Assembly (NCBI GenBank): GCA_021286935.1
Contig: JAJTBI010000011.1
Coordinates: 1 to 53,815, forward strand
Source of the DNA: Geobacteraceae bacterium
GTDB lineage: Bacteria; Desulfobacterota; Desulfuromonadia; Geobacterales; Pseudopelobacteraceae
Direction of reading: 5' to 3'
DNA length: 53,815 nucleotides
Each line of letters begins with the position of its first letter. Positions within the stretch are counted from its first letter, which is position 1. The notes under the pieces are model-generated. The model did not search any database. It worked only from the letters and a program-made list of their open reading frames with translations, and was not told the DNA's origin. Positions 24,387 to 33,431 of this stretch are shown here, one piece after another. A program made the translations under genes and the position numbers.

Positions 24387-24429
24387 TGTCGCAGGCTGAT
24401 TTTATGAAATGTCTCTGTTTGGGGTGACT

Positions 24430-26904
24430 ATGAAAATGCCTAAGATAAAACATGCTCATCTGCTGGTGGCCGGTATTGTCACCCTGGTGATGCTCGTGGC
24501 GACCACGGTGCAGTGGTATCCGCTGCAACTGCTGGAATACAAAACCTATGATCTGCGGGCCAGGTTACGGGCCAAGAAACCGGTTGCGCCGATTGTGGTG
24601 GTGGCCATTGATGATGCCAGTATTGAACGGTTGGGACGCTGGCCCTGGCCACGGGGCTACATGGCAGAACTGACCGCCCAGATCGCCTCCTACGAACCGG
24701 CCCTGATCGGCACTAATATCCTCTATACTGAGGCGGACAAGAACTCCGGGCTGGAAGAGATCAAGGCGTTGCGTGAGTCTGTTGTCAAACTGGGGGGCAG
24801 TCCGGCAGTGCTGGATGCCATCAGCCAGTCTGAAAAGAGACTGGATAATGATGCCCTGTTGACTGCATCGTTGGCCAGCACCAACAAGGTGCTGCTGCCG
24901 CTGTTCTTTACCCTGGGGGAACAGGCCGGCAACCCGGACCCCAACCTGCCTGAGTATCTTAAAAAGGCTTCAAAAGAGCAGGGCAGCCCGGCTGGCCTGC
25001 AACAGGCCCGTGAGGTGGCTGCGCCGATCCCGGCCTTTGCCGACAAGGCACTTTCCCTGGGGCATATTAACATCCTGCCGGACAGTGACGGTACGGTGCG
25101 GCGTGAGTCGCTGGTGGTTTACTACCGTGGTCGCCTGTTTCCCTCCTTTGCCCTCCAGTCAGCACTGACCTACCTGCGGATAGCACCAAAGGATCTGCAG
25201 ATCTCCGGCGGGCGGTTGTCAGCCGGACGGCTTTCGGTTCCGGTTGATCCGCGGGGCCAGATGCTGATCAGTTACAACGGTGGTTTTGGCAGTTTCCCCA
25301 CCTACTCATTCTTTGATGTGGCTTCAGGCAGTGTTAAACCGGAGGCCTTCAAGGGCAAGATCGTCCTGATCGGTCCGGTGGCCACCGGCATTGCCGGTTT
25401 TACCGTTACCCCCTTCCAATCCACCTATCCCGGTATTGAGGTGATGGCCACTGCCATTGAGAACCTGCTGAACAACAACGTGATTGCCCGCCCGGAATGG
25501 GTGCGTTGGGCCGAGTTGGGGGCCATGCTGCTGTTTGGGCTGTTCCTGGCCCTGGCGCTGCCACGTCTTAAGGCAGGCATGAGTGCCGCTATTGCAGCAG
25601 GTTTGCTGTTAGGCTGGAACGGCGCTGCGGTCTGGCTGTTTGCCGGGCAGGGGATCTGGCTGGGCATGGTGGGGCCGACCCTGCTGATGGCCATCGGCTA
25701 TACAGCCCTGGTCTCCATGCGCTACCGGATGACGGAGCAGCGTAATGAGCTGGTGGAGAGTGATAGCATCGAGACCAACAAGATGCTTGGTCTTTCTTTC
25801 CAAGGGCAGGGGTTGCTGGATCTGGCCTTTGAGAAGTTCCGCAAGTGTCCGATTGAAGACGATACCATCAAGGATCTGCTCTACAACCTGGCTCTGGATT
25901 TTGAGCGCAAGCGGATGTTCAACAAATCTGCTGCCGTGTATGAGCATATCCTGACCGCCGGGGATTACAAGGATATCAAAGAGCGGATCGCCACCATGAA
26001 GGTGGCAGGCGAGACTATGATCTTTGGTGGCACCGGGCGACGTGAGGGCACCATTATTGCCGGTCCCGGCGGGGTGGTTACTGCCCCCACCATCGGCCGC
26101 TATGAGATTCAGAAGGAGCTGGGCCGGGGTGCCATGGGGGTGGTCTATCTGGGTAAAGATCCCAAGATCAACCGGCTGGTGGCGATCAAGACCGTGCGGT
26201 TTGAAGAGGTTGATCCAGATCTGCTGGATGACACCAAAAAACGTTTCTTCCGTGAGGCTGAGGCTGCCGGTACCATCAATCATCCCAATATCGTGACCAT
26301 TTATGATGTCGGTGAGGAAGAGGATCTGGCCTACGTTGCCATGGAGCTGCTGGATGGCTCTGACCTGACTCCCTACATCAAAAAGGAAAAACTGCTGCCG
26401 GTTAAGGATCTGCTGAAGATCATCGGCAGCGTGGCCGAGGGTCTGGCTTTTGCCCATGAAAAAGGGATTATCCACCGTGATATCAAACCGGCCAATATCA
26501 TGCTGCTCAAGGATGGTTCGGTTAAAATTGCCGACTTCGGTATTGCCCGGATTACCACCTCATCCGCCACCCAAACCGGCACCGTGCTGGGGACTCCCAG
26601 TTACATGTCGCCGGAGCAGGTGGCTGGCCAGAAGGTGGATGGACGCTCTGACCTGTTCTCGCTGGGTGCCTCCATGTACGAACTGCTCTGCGGCCAGAAA
26701 CCGTTTACCGGTGAGAGTATTGCGGCCCTGATGTATGCCATAGCCAACAAACCACCGGTACTGATCACCCAGATTGATCCGAATATTCCGCAGTGCTGCG
26801 CCTATATCGCCCATCGGCTGATTACCAAAGATCTCACGAAACGGTATCAGAACGCACGGGAAGTGGTGGAGCATGTCAAGATGTGTCTGGCAAAGTTGGG
26901 GTGA
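24430..26904 (+). CDS. CHASE2-sensor transmembrane Ser/Thr protein kinase
   Basis: 824 residues from ATG 24430 (GGGGTG upstream). TM1 at about 10-30 is followed by an extracytoplasmic CHASE2 domain (about 40-350; VVVAIDDASIERLGRWPWPR; FKGKIVLIGPVATGI). Three TM helices follow at about 358-440. A helical linker with TPR-like character (about 445-530) leads to a Hanks-type kinase domain at about 557-815: ELGRGAMGVVYLG (P-loop), VAIKTV (Lys587), HRDIKPAN (Asp684), IADFGIAR and LGTPSYMSPEQV. All catalytic residues are present. The next gene (5-bp gap) is a PP2C phosphatase, then a convergent FHA protein, so kinase, phosphatase and phospho-Thr reader are adjacent. The CHASE2 ligand is unknown. Confidence 0.94.
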   Translation: MKMPKIKHAHLLVAGIVTLVMLVATTVQWYPLQLLEYKTYDLRARLRAKKPVAPIVVVAIDDASIERLGRWPWPRGYMAELTAQIASYEPALIGTNILYTEADKNSGLEEIKALRESVVKLGGSPAVLDAISQSEKRLDNDALLTASLASTNKVLLPLFFTLGEQAGNPDPNLPEYLKKASKEQGSPAGLQQAREVAAPIPAFADKALSLGHINILPDSDGTVRRESLVVYYRGRLFPSFALQSALTYLRIAPKDLQISGGRLSAGRLSVPVDPRGQMLISYNGGFGSFPTYSFFDVASGSVKPEAFKGKIVLIGPVATGIAGFTVTPFQSTYPGIEVMATAIENLLNNNVIARPEWVRWAELGAMLLFGLFLALALPRLKAGMSAAIAAGLLLGWNGAAVWLFAGQGIWLGMVGPTLLMAIGYTALVSMRYRMTEQRNELVESDSIETNKMLGLSFQGQGLLDLAFEKFRKCPIEDDTIKDLLYNLALDFERKRMFNKSAAVYEHILTAGDYKDIKERIATMKVAGETMIFGGTGRREGTIIAGPGGVVTAPTIGRYEIQKELGRGAMGVVYLGKDPKINRLVAIKTVRFEEVDPDLLDDTKKRFFREAEAAGTINHPNIVTIYDVGEEEDLAYVAMELLDGSDLTPYIKKEKLLPVKDLLKIIGSVAEGLAFAHEKGIIHRDIKPANIMLLKDGSVKIADFGIARITTSSATQTGTVLGTPSYMSPEQVAGQKVDGRSDLFSLGASMYELLCGQKPFTGESIAALMYAIANKPPVLITQIDPNIPQCCAYIAHRLITKDLTKRYQNAREVVEHVKMCLAKLG

Positions 26905-26909
26905 GACCT

Positions 26910-27713
26910 ATGCAACTGACTGCTTTTGGATTAACCGATGTGGGCCAGGTACGGCCCCATAATGAAGATTCGATCCTGTTAGAACCTTCCCTGCATCTGT
27001 ATGCCGTGGCAGATGGTATGGGTGGCCACAAGGGAGGCGAATTTGCCAGCCGGATCTGTCTGGATACCATGCGGGATTATCTGCAGATGGCAGCCAAGGG
27101 ACATGCAGCGTTAGTGGGTGAGGCGGATGCAGCTCATTCTGAGGCAGCTAATCTGCTGGGTTCTGCGGTCCGCTTTGCCAATCAGGCGGTGTTTGAGGCG
27201 GCATTCTCCAAGCCGGAGTGGCGTGGCATGGGTACGACCATTGTGGCCTTGACGGTTACGGAGAACCGCGTGGCCATTGCCCATGTAGGGGATAGCCGTG
27301 CCTACCTTCTGCATCAGGGAAGATTCAAGCAGATTACCGAGGATCACTCATGGATTGAGGAACAGGTACGGGCCGGGTTAATGAGCCGCGATGAAGCACT
27401 GTCTGCCAAGGGGCGTAACGTTCTGACCAGAGCCATCGGTCAGGAAGAAACGGTACAGGTGGATCTGAATGAGCTGGAACTGCAGCCTGGAGACAGTCTG
27501 TTGCTCTGTTCTGATGGCCTGTTCGGCATGGTGGCGGATGAAGAAATTGCGGCCTTGATCGGTGTTGCCAAAAGCCCGGAAGCTGCCTGTCGAGAGCTGG
27601 TGGCCTGCGCCAATGGACGTGGCGGTCGGGACAATATATCAGTTATTTTGCTGACTGCCGGTGTAGAGAAGGGGCTGATGGCCGGGATGAAGCGGCTGTT
27701 TACGAAGGGTTGA
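26910..27713 (+). CDS. PP2C-family Ser/Thr protein phosphatase
   Basis: 267 residues. ATG 26910 is chosen because it starts the canonical MQLTAFGLTDVGQVRPHNED motif; the open frame upstream overlaps the kinase gene in another frame. Metal-binding and catalytic motifs in order: RPHNEDS, VADGMGGHKGGEFAS, GMGTTIVAL, IAHVGDSRAYLL, LLCSDGLFGMV and GGRDNISVILL. It is a PrpC/Stp-type soluble enzyme that would reverse phosphorylation by the kinase 5 bp upstream. Its last 14 bp overlap the 3' end of the opposite-strand FHA gene, so the two genes cannot diverge freely at their ends. Confidence 0.95.
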   Translation: MQLTAFGLTDVGQVRPHNEDSILLEPSLHLYAVADGMGGHKGGEFASRICLDTMRDYLQMAAKGHAALVGEADAAHSEAANLLGSAVRFANQAVFEAAFSKPEWRGMGTTIVALTVTENRVAIAHVGDSRAYLLHQGRFKQITEDHSWIEEQVRAGLMSRDEALSAKGRNVLTRAIGQEETVQVDLNELELQPGDSLLLCSDGLFGMVADEEIAALIGVAKSPEAACRELVACANGRGGRDNISVILLTAGVEKGLMAGMKRLFTKG

Positions 27714-28707
27714 GGGTCGTCACCAGAAGTACGGTTTGACCGACACCGATCCGGTCACCCTGTTTCAGTTCCCGTTGGGTGATCGGTTCGTTGTTGAGGG
27801 TGGTGCCGTTGGTGCTATGCAGATCAATCAACATCAGCTTGCCGTTAATTACCTGAATGGCTGCATGACGTTTGGAGACCATCGGGTCGTTGATAATGAT
27901 ATCAGCTTCCTTCCTGCCAAGTACGCAGGGGAGTGAACCGCCCAGGTCAGCCCCTGCCTGAGGACCTTCCTGAACTTTCAGTCTCAGTTGATCATGGTGC
28001 TGTACTGATAATTTCCCTGGGGCAATGGTCTGCTCCGTATCCTCAACAGCAGCAAATAAGCGTACCAGGGCTTCCAGCGAGATATTGGAAGAGTCTTTTG
28101 ACTTCATTGTGTTCAATGTCTGATAGATGGTGGCTGTTACCGGGATGGTCGTTTCCTGGTAGGCGTAGAGCAGCATCTGCTCATCGACAGACAGACCATC
28201 CGGTGCTTCGGTCAGTCCGTCAGACCAGTAGGCAGCAGTCTTGGTTCCATCCAGAAAAAAGAAGAAGTTACAGCAGCCGTCTTTTTCAAGGATCACCAGC
28301 GCATCCGCTTCATTTGTCTTGATCTGGTTTACCATGCCGTCAAGATTGATCAGGTTGACCGGGCCTTTTGCTGCTGGTTCATCCTGAATAAAGACCAACA
28401 TACATTTAAGCAGTACCGGGTCGGTTTCATGAAGGGATATGGTGCCTGAACCGTCACAGATAGTTGCTATCTGTGCGGAAAAATTGGTGATAGTCAGAGG
28501 TGTCGGTTTTTCACCAACAGCAAGTCCGGCAGAATAAGGGGTGCCCTGGAAGATAAACAGCAGAAACAGGCGATCACCGGAGGTAATCGCAAGGTAGCCG
28601 GTGAAAGCGGTGTCAGACAGCTCTTTGAGCAGTCCAACCATGGCATCACGGCTGTAGGCTGTTGCAGCGGCTTTAACGGTTCCTATGGGCAGGGTCAGGG
28701 CTGGCAT
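27700..28707 (-). CDS. FHA-domain protein
   Basis: 335 residues from ATG at 28707 (minus). The C-terminal FHA domain (about 238-335) has LGRKEADIIINDPMVSKRHA and LIDLHSTNGTTLNN, the Arg, Ser-Lys-Arg-His and Asn-Gly residues needed to bind phospho-Thr. The N-terminal 220 residues form a mixed alpha/beta region (LKELSDTAFTGYLAITSGDR; GCCNFFFFLDGTKTAAYWSDG) that resembles DUF4388-type or roadblock-like modules, but this is uncertain. It is convergent with the PP2C gene (14-bp overlap), and is a likely reader of targets of the adjacent kinase. It is divergent from aroC. Confidence 0.88.
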   Translation of the reverse strand: MPALTLPIGTVKAAATAYSRDAMVGLLKELSDTAFTGYLAITSGDRLFLLFIFQGTPYSAGLAVGEKPTPLTITNFSAQIATICDGSGTISLHETDPVLLKCMLVFIQDEPAAKGPVNLINLDGMVNQIKTNEADALVILEKDGCCNFFFFLDGTKTAAYWSDGLTEAPDGLSVDEQMLLYAYQETTIPVTATIYQTLNTMKSKDSSNISLEALVRLFAAVEDTEQTIAPGKLSVQHHDQLRLKVQEGPQAGADLGGSLPCVLGRKEADIIINDPMVSKRHAAIQVINGKLMLIDLHSTNGTTLNNEPITQRELKQGDRIGVGQTVLLVTTLNPS

Positions 28708-28759
28708 GGCAGAACTATACGGTGAGGTTGGTCTGCTGTCAAGTTACCGGGGGTTTTTC

Positions 28760-28788
28760 TTGCCCTTGAGACGCTTGAATGCTACTCT
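28760..28788 (+). promoter_or_regulatory. Candidate sigma-70 promoter of the aro operon
   Basis: TTGCCC (28760-28765) and TACTCT (28783-28788) are separated by 17 bp and lie 35 bp upstream of the aroC start, in the 116-bp gap between divergent genes. Match to consensus is moderate (3-4 of 6 in each box). No operator or leader-peptide attenuator was recognised. Confidence 0.35.
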
Positions 28789-28823
28789 TCCGGCCATTAT
28801 CTATCAAAGTAGGAGTTGTTTGT

Positions 28824-30002
28824 ATGCGCTATATTACTGCTGGTGAATCCCATGGTCCCCAGTTGACGGCTATTATTGAAGGCCTTCCTGCCGGGCTGGC
28901 GATCTCTCCAGAACTGCTTGATCTGCAGCTTGCCCGTCGTCAACAGGGCTACGGCCGTGGTGACCGGATGAAGATTGAACGGGATCGGGCTGATATCCTG
29001 TCCGGTGTCCGTTGGGGTAAGACCCTGGGCTCTCCGGTGACTCTGGTGGTTAAAAATCGTGACTGGGAAAACTGGCTGGAGAAGATGTCGCCGCTGGCTG
29101 AGCATGAGGGGATGGCTGAGGCGGTGACCCGTCCTCGTCCCGGCCATGCTGACCTGTGCGGTGCCATGAAGTATGGTCACCGGGATGTACGCAATATTCT
29201 GGAACGCTCCAGTGCCCGCGAGACTGCCGTGCGGGTTGCGGTAGGGGCTGTGGCCCGTGCTTTTCTGAATGCCCTTGACATCCGGATCGGTGGCGTAGTT
29301 GCTGAAGTCGGCGGGGTGGTGGCAAAGCCTTCTGCAGAGCCGTATCCGCAACAGTGGGAGCAGGCAGCCGCATCTGAAATGTTCTGCTGCGATCCTGCTG
29401 CAGAGCTGGAGATGAAGCGACTGATTGATCATACCAAGGCGATTGGCGATACCTTGGGTGGTGTGGTGGAGGTGCAGGTACTGGGCCTGCCGCCAGGCCT
29501 GGGAAGCCATGTGCAGTGGGATCGTAAACTGGATGCCCGTCTGGCCATGGCGCTGATGAGTATTCAGGCCATCAAAGGGGTTGAGATCGGGCTCGGTTTT
29601 GAGGCTGCCCGTCGTCCCGGCTCTAAAGTACATGACGAGATTACCTGGAATCCTGCCCGGCTGCAGCAGGGGGAGTTGACTCCGTACCAGCGTCCCAGCA
29701 ATCATGCCGGTGGTTTGGAGGGTGGCATGACCAATGGTGAGCCACTGGTGGTAAGGGCTGCCATGAAGCCGATCCCAACCCTGTACACACCTTTGCAGTC
29801 AGTTGATATCGCCACCCATGAACCGTATGAGGCATCAGTTGAACGTTCCGATACCTGTGCCGTACCGGCTGCCCTGGTGGTGGCCGAGGCGGTGGTGGCG
29901 ATTGAGTTGGCCCAGGCATTACTTGAGAAGTTCGGTGGCGATTCGCTAGACGAGATTCGCCGCAACCGTGATAATTATCTGGCCGGTCTGCGGGATTTTT
30001 GA
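28824..30002 (+). CDS. aroC: Chorismate synthase
   Basis: 392 residues. ATG 28824 follows TAGGAG. It converts EPSP to chorismate with reduced FMN, the last step of the shikimate pathway. Signatures: GESHGPQL at the N terminus, [13 protein letters not shown], the RPRPGHADL block, [15 protein letters not shown] and the C-terminal [13 protein letters not shown]. Length is normal. It heads the operon aroC-aroK-aroB-TPR-roadblock-aroQ, and its TGA shares an A with the aroK ATG. The product chorismate also feeds mqnA and the PchB-like enzyme in this window. Confidence 0.98.
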   Translation: MRYITAGESHGPQLTAIIEGLPAGLAISPELLDLQLARRQQGYGRGDRMKIERDRADILSGVRWGKTLGSPVTLVVKNRDWENWLEKMSPLAEHEGMAEAVTRPRPGHADLCGAMKYGHRDVRNILERSSARETAVRVAVGAVARAFLNALDIRIGGVVAEVGGVVAKPSAEPYPQQWEQAAASEMFCCDPAAELEMKRLIDHTKAIGDTLGGVVEVQVLGLPPGLGSHVQWDRKLDARLAMALMSIQAIKGVEIGLGFEAARRPGSKVHDEITWNPARLQQGELTPYQRPSNHAGGLEGGMTNGEPLVVRAAMKPIPTLYTPLQSVDIATHEPYEASVERSDTCAVPAALVVAEAVVAIELAQALLEKFGGDSLDEIRRNRDNYLAGLRDF

Positions 30003-30529
30003 TGCCTGATTCGATCATCCTGACCGGTCCAATGGGGAGCGGCAAGACCAGCGTGGGGAGGCTTCTGGCTAGGCGGTTGGGGTATCAGTTTCAGGATCTT
30101 GATGCCTTGATCGTTGAGCAGGCAGGGAAGAGCATCAACCAGATCTTTGCTGATGATGGAGAAGCTGCCTTCAGAGACCGTGAGACCGCACTGCTTTCAA
30201 CGCTGGTTGGGCAGCAGGGGATGGTGCTGTCAACCGGTGGTGGTGTGGTAATCCGTGAGGCAAACCGCAGGCTGCTGCGTGCTAGCGGTCTGGTGGTAAA
30301 CCTTGTTGCAACGGTTGATGTCCTGGTCAGGCGTTTGGCTCAGGCGAATGACCGTCCTTTGCTGAAAGGTGACGAAGCGCTCGATGTCAGAATTGAACGG
30401 ATTATGGCTGAGCGTGAACAGTTTTATGCTGATGCCGACATAAGAATTGACACCACCGGGAAAACATTGGAAGATGTTGTGGCTGAAATCCTTGCATTCT
30501 ATGTAGAAAAGTGCCCAGGAGCATTGTGA
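30002..30529 (+). CDS. aroK: Shikimate kinase
   Basis: 175 residues. ATG 30002 overlaps the aroC stop by one base. Walker A is [11 protein letters not shown], followed by [15 protein letters not shown] (shikimate-binding Asp), FRDRETALL (Arg) and [10 protein letters not shown]. LIDs contain DRPLLKG. It phosphorylates shikimate at O3. The C terminus overlaps the aroB GTG start in GTGA. Both overlaps indicate translational coupling in the aromatic amino acid operon. Confidence 0.97.
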   Translation: MPDSIILTGPMGSGKTSVGRLLARRLGYQFQDLDALIVEQAGKSINQIFADDGEAAFRDRETALLSTLVGQQGMVLSTGGGVVIREANRRLLRASGLVVNLVATVDVLVRRLAQANDRPLLKGDEALDVRIERIMAEREQFYADADIRIDTTGKTLEDVVAEILAFYVEKCPGAL

Positions 30530-31605
30530 AAACCATCACTATCCAGCTTGATTCCCACTCGTACGACATCGGCATTGGCGAAGGCCTGTTGCCCGGTATC
30601 GGTGCTGCCTGCAAGGCAGTCGGGCTTACTGGGACTGCTGCAGTGGTTACCAATTCGACGGTTGCTCCGTTATATGCAGCTGTGGTTGCAGGCTCACTGC
30701 AAGAGGCGGGCTATTCTCCGGTGGTGATCGAGATCCCTGATGGTGAAGAGTTCAAGACCAGTGAAACTCTCAACCATGTCTATGATAGTCTACTTGGGGC
30801 AGGTCTGGATCGCCGTTCATTTATTGTTGCCCTTGGGGGCGGGGTGGTCGGTGATCTGGCCGGATTTGCAGCAGCCACCTTTCTGCGCGGTATTCCGTTT
30901 GTGCAGGTACCGACTACGTTACTGGCCCAGGTGGACAGCAGTGTTGGCGGTAAGACCGGTATTGACCATCCCTTAGGTAAAAACCTGATCGGTGCCTTTT
31001 ATCAACCCCATCTGGTCCTGTCTGATGTAAGTACCTTGAAAACCTTGTCAGAACGTCACTATTGTGCCGGATTGGCCGAGGTACTCAAGTACGGAGCCGT
31101 ACTGGATGCAGAGCTGTTTGCGCTACTTGAAACCAGAGTAGACGGTTTGCTGAAGCGTGATCCGCAATTGTTGGGGCGGGTCATCGCCCGTTGTTGCGAA
31201 ATCAAGGCCTGGGTGGTTGAACAGGACGAGCGCGAAGGCGGTTTACGGGCAGTGCTTAACTACGGCCACACGCTGGGACATGCCTTTGAAACCCTGTCCG
31301 GCTACCGGGATCTGGTGCATGGAGAAGCGGTTGCCATCGGTATGGTCCAGGCTGCCTTGCTGTCACAGCGTGAAGGATATTGTACAGCCGGTGATGTTGA
31401 TCGTATAACCATGCTGATCCAGCAGTTGGGGCTGCCAACGGATGCTCCGCTGGTCGCGATGGATCAGCTGATCAGCTCTCTTGCCAAAGATAAGAAAAAT
31501 CGCTCCGGTACCCTGCAGTTCATTTGTAATCGTGGTATCGGCTCCTATGTATTTCATCACGTTACCCCGGCCCAATTGGCCGAAGCCTGTTGCTCAGGGA
31601 GGTAA
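30526..31605 (+). CDS. aroB: 3-dehydroquinate synthase
   Basis: 359 residues. The GTG at 30526 is chosen because AGGAG stands at the right distance and it overlaps the aroK stop. NAD-binding and active-site motifs: [62 protein letters not shown] region ([13 protein letters not shown]) and [17 protein letters not shown] with zinc ligands (Glu, two His). It forms dehydroquinate from DAHP. The gene order aroK-aroB is the commonest bacterial arrangement. Confidence 0.97.
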   Translation: MKTITIQLDSHSYDIGIGEGLLPGIGAACKAVGLTGTAAVVTNSTVAPLYAAVVAGSLQEAGYSPVVIEIPDGEEFKTSETLNHVYDSLLGAGLDRRSFIVALGGGVVGDLAGFAAATFLRGIPFVQVPTTLLAQVDSSVGGKTGIDHPLGKNLIGAFYQPHLVLSDVSTLKTLSERHYCAGLAEVLKYGAVLDAELFALLETRVDGLLKRDPQLLGRVIARCCEIKAWVVEQDEREGGLRAVLNYGHTLGHAFETLSGYRDLVHGEAVAIGMVQAALLSQREGYCTAGDVDRITMLIQQLGLPTDAPLVAMDQLISSLAKDKKNRSGTLQFICNRGIGSYVFHHVTPAQLAEACCSGR

Positions 31606-31613
31606 AGGCGCCT

Positions 31614-32579
31614 ATGCAGTCGTCAACGGAGTCCTTCTGGAGTGAAATCAAGATGTATGAGGAACGTCTGAAAAGTGATCCTTCCTCTTACTGTTTTGCC
31701 CCCCTTGCGGAGGTCTATCTGCGTGCTGGTTTGCTTGATGACGCCTTGTCTGTGTCGCGGACCGGGGTTAGCAAACATCCCGGCTATGCTGACGGGCAGA
31801 TGGCACTGGCCAGAGTCTGTCACCAGAAAGGGCTGGTCGATGAGTGTCGACGTGCCCTTGAGGCAGTGGCAACGGCTGTTCCCGGCCATGCCGAGGCACA
31901 GCGTCTGTTGGCTCGGCTCTATAAAGAGTCCGGCAATGAACAGGCAGCACTTCAGGCGCTTCAGACCCTGCTTGATTTTCATCCGGATGATATGTCGGCC
32001 AGGATTGAGCTGGAGGCATTGCAGCAAAAAGTTGCTGCCTTTTCAGATGATGATCTTGAATTGATTGAACTGACCGAGGCCGATATTTATGAGGAGCCGG
32101 AGGATGTTGGTGAGCTGGTTGAACGGATTAAACCGGTAGCCCGTACCGTTGAAGATCCCTGGTCAGGCATCAATGCTGTTACCCCTGAGGAAGTGCCTTC
32201 TCCGACAGCGCTTGAAGCTGTCTGGTCAGTACCTGAACAGCAGCTTGCAGCAGTCGTTGAGGCAACGGATGGTCATGATCCGCTCAATACCTCAACCCTG
32301 GCAGAGTTGTACGTGTCTCAAGGATTCTCTGATAAGGCGATAGAAATTTATCGCCGGATTGTTGCTGTAGATCCGGGCAATCAGGAAGCGGCCAGCCGTC
32401 TTAAGGAGCTGGAACAGGCTGAAGTGGCTGCTGAATCAGGGCAGGCTGCTGCTGTTGCAGCGGAGTTGTCTTCTGTATCGCCGAATCTGCCGGTAGAGGG
32501 AGTTGCCGACCAGCAGGCAGCGGTGACTGTTTTGGAAGGATGGCTTGAGAACATCAGGAGGTTACGGGTATGTCGTTAA
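31614..32579 (+). CDS. TPR-repeat protein embedded in the aro operon
   Basis: 321 residues. ATG 31614 follows GGAGGTAAAGG. There are at least three TPR units in the N-terminal half (YCFAPLAEVYLRAGLLDDAL; AQRLLARLYKESGNEQAALQAL) and one near residue 225 (STLAELYVSQGFSDKAIEIYRRIVAVDPGN). Acidic and Ala/Glu-rich linkers lie between. The last codons overlap the downstream roadblock/LC7 gene by 10 bp. No signal peptide is present. TPR plus roadblock suggests an adaptor pair for a small GTPase or a polarity complex; no GTPase is nearby. Confidence 0.82.
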   Translation: MQSSTESFWSEIKMYEERLKSDPSSYCFAPLAEVYLRAGLLDDALSVSRTGVSKHPGYADGQMALARVCHQKGLVDECRRALEAVATAVPGHAEAQRLLARLYKESGNEQAALQALQTLLDFHPDDMSARIELEALQQKVAAFSDDDLELIELTEADIYEEPEDVGELVERIKPVARTVEDPWSGINAVTPEEVPSPTALEAVWSVPEQQLAAVVEATDGHDPLNTSTLAELYVSQGFSDKAIEIYRRIVAVDPGNQEAASRLKELEQAEVAAESGQAAAVAAELSSVSPNLPVEGVADQQAAVTVLEGWLENIRRLRVCR

Positions 32580-32932
32580 GAGATCAGTTAACCTCAATGC
32601 TGGAACAGGTTGAAGGTGCGTTTGCCGTTATGCTGATGGGGTACGATTGTATTGCCATTGATGAGGTGCAGCGGGGGGACGCCGGCTTTGATGTCCAAAC
32701 CATGGCGGTTGAGTATGGGACGGTTATCAAGGAGATCAGGCGTACGATAGAGGTGGTAGGAGCTGGTGAGATGGAAGAAATTACCATCACCACCGCCAAC
32801 TCACGTATGATTATCCGGGTCTTGAATGATGAGTTTTTTGCTGCCTTTGTGCTTGCCAAAGAAGGTAATCTGGGTAAGGCGCGCTATCTGTTGCGTGCCA
32901 AGGCCCTGGAACTGGTTGAGGCGGTAGGCTAG
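32570..32932 (+). CDS. Roadblock/LC7-domain protein (MglB-like)
   Basis: 120 residues, starting inside the end of the TPR gene. One roadblock/LC7 fold: [70 protein letters not shown]. Such proteins dimerise and regulate Ras-like GTPases, as MglB does for MglA. No mglA is present within the window. Its place between aroB and aroQ suggests only co-transcription, not an aromatic function. Confidence 0.85.
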   Translation: MSLRDQLTSMLEQVEGAFAVMLMGYDCIAIDEVQRGDAGFDVQTMAVEYGTVIKEIRRTIEVVGAGEMEEITITTANSRMIIRVLNDEFFAAFVLAKEGNLGKARYLLRAKALELVEAVG

Positions 32933-32934
32933 TT

Positions 32935-33369
32935 ATGCGGATTCTGGTGCTGCATGGTCCGAACCTGAACCTGCTGGGTAAGCGGGAGCCGGAAATATAT
33001 GGCACCCTCTCCCTTGATGATATCAATGGTGCTCTGGAGGCATTGGGGGCTGAATTTGAAGCCGTGCTCGGCTTTTTTCAATCAAACAGTGAAGGTGCCC
33101 TGGTGGATGCGATTCAGCAGGCACCGGAGAAGTACGACGGTATACTGATTAACCCTGCAGCCTATACCCACACCAGCGTTGCCCTACGTGATGCCCTGGC
33201 TGCTATCGGACTTCCCTTTGTGGAGGTTCACCTTTCCAATATCCATCGCAGGGAGGAATTCCGGCATCACAGTTATCTGGCCCCCCTTGCCTTGGGCCAG
33301 ATCTGCGGTTTTGGTCTGGATAGTTACCTGCTCGGTCTGCGCGCACTTTTTAATCATATTAAAAATTAG
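32935..33369 (+). CDS. aroQ: 3-dehydroquinate dehydratase, type II
   Basis: 144 residues, starting 2 bp after the roadblock stop. Type II signatures: [18 protein letters not shown] (with catalytic Tyr), [50 protein letters not shown] and [11 protein letters not shown]. It dehydrates 3-dehydroquinate to 3-dehydroshikimate as a dodecamer. The length is exactly that of the family. It completes four of the seven shikimate steps in this operon. Confidence 0.97.
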   Translation: MRILVLHGPNLNLLGKREPEIYGTLSLDDINGALEALGAEFEAVLGFFQSNSEGALVDAIQQAPEKYDGILINPAAYTHTSVALRDALAAIGLPFVEVHLSNIHRREEFRHHSYLAPLALGQICGFGLDSYLLGLRALFNHIKN

Positions 33370-33431
33370 TCTAGGGGCTTCTTGGAAACTTTCAGCTTTG
33401 TAAGAATTCGGTTGAGGGGCTGCTTTCAGTT

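Noticed and set aside
28797..29705. 302-codon minus-strand frame opposite aroC
   Set aside because: aroC is unambiguous on the + strand, and the antisense translation shows no domain.
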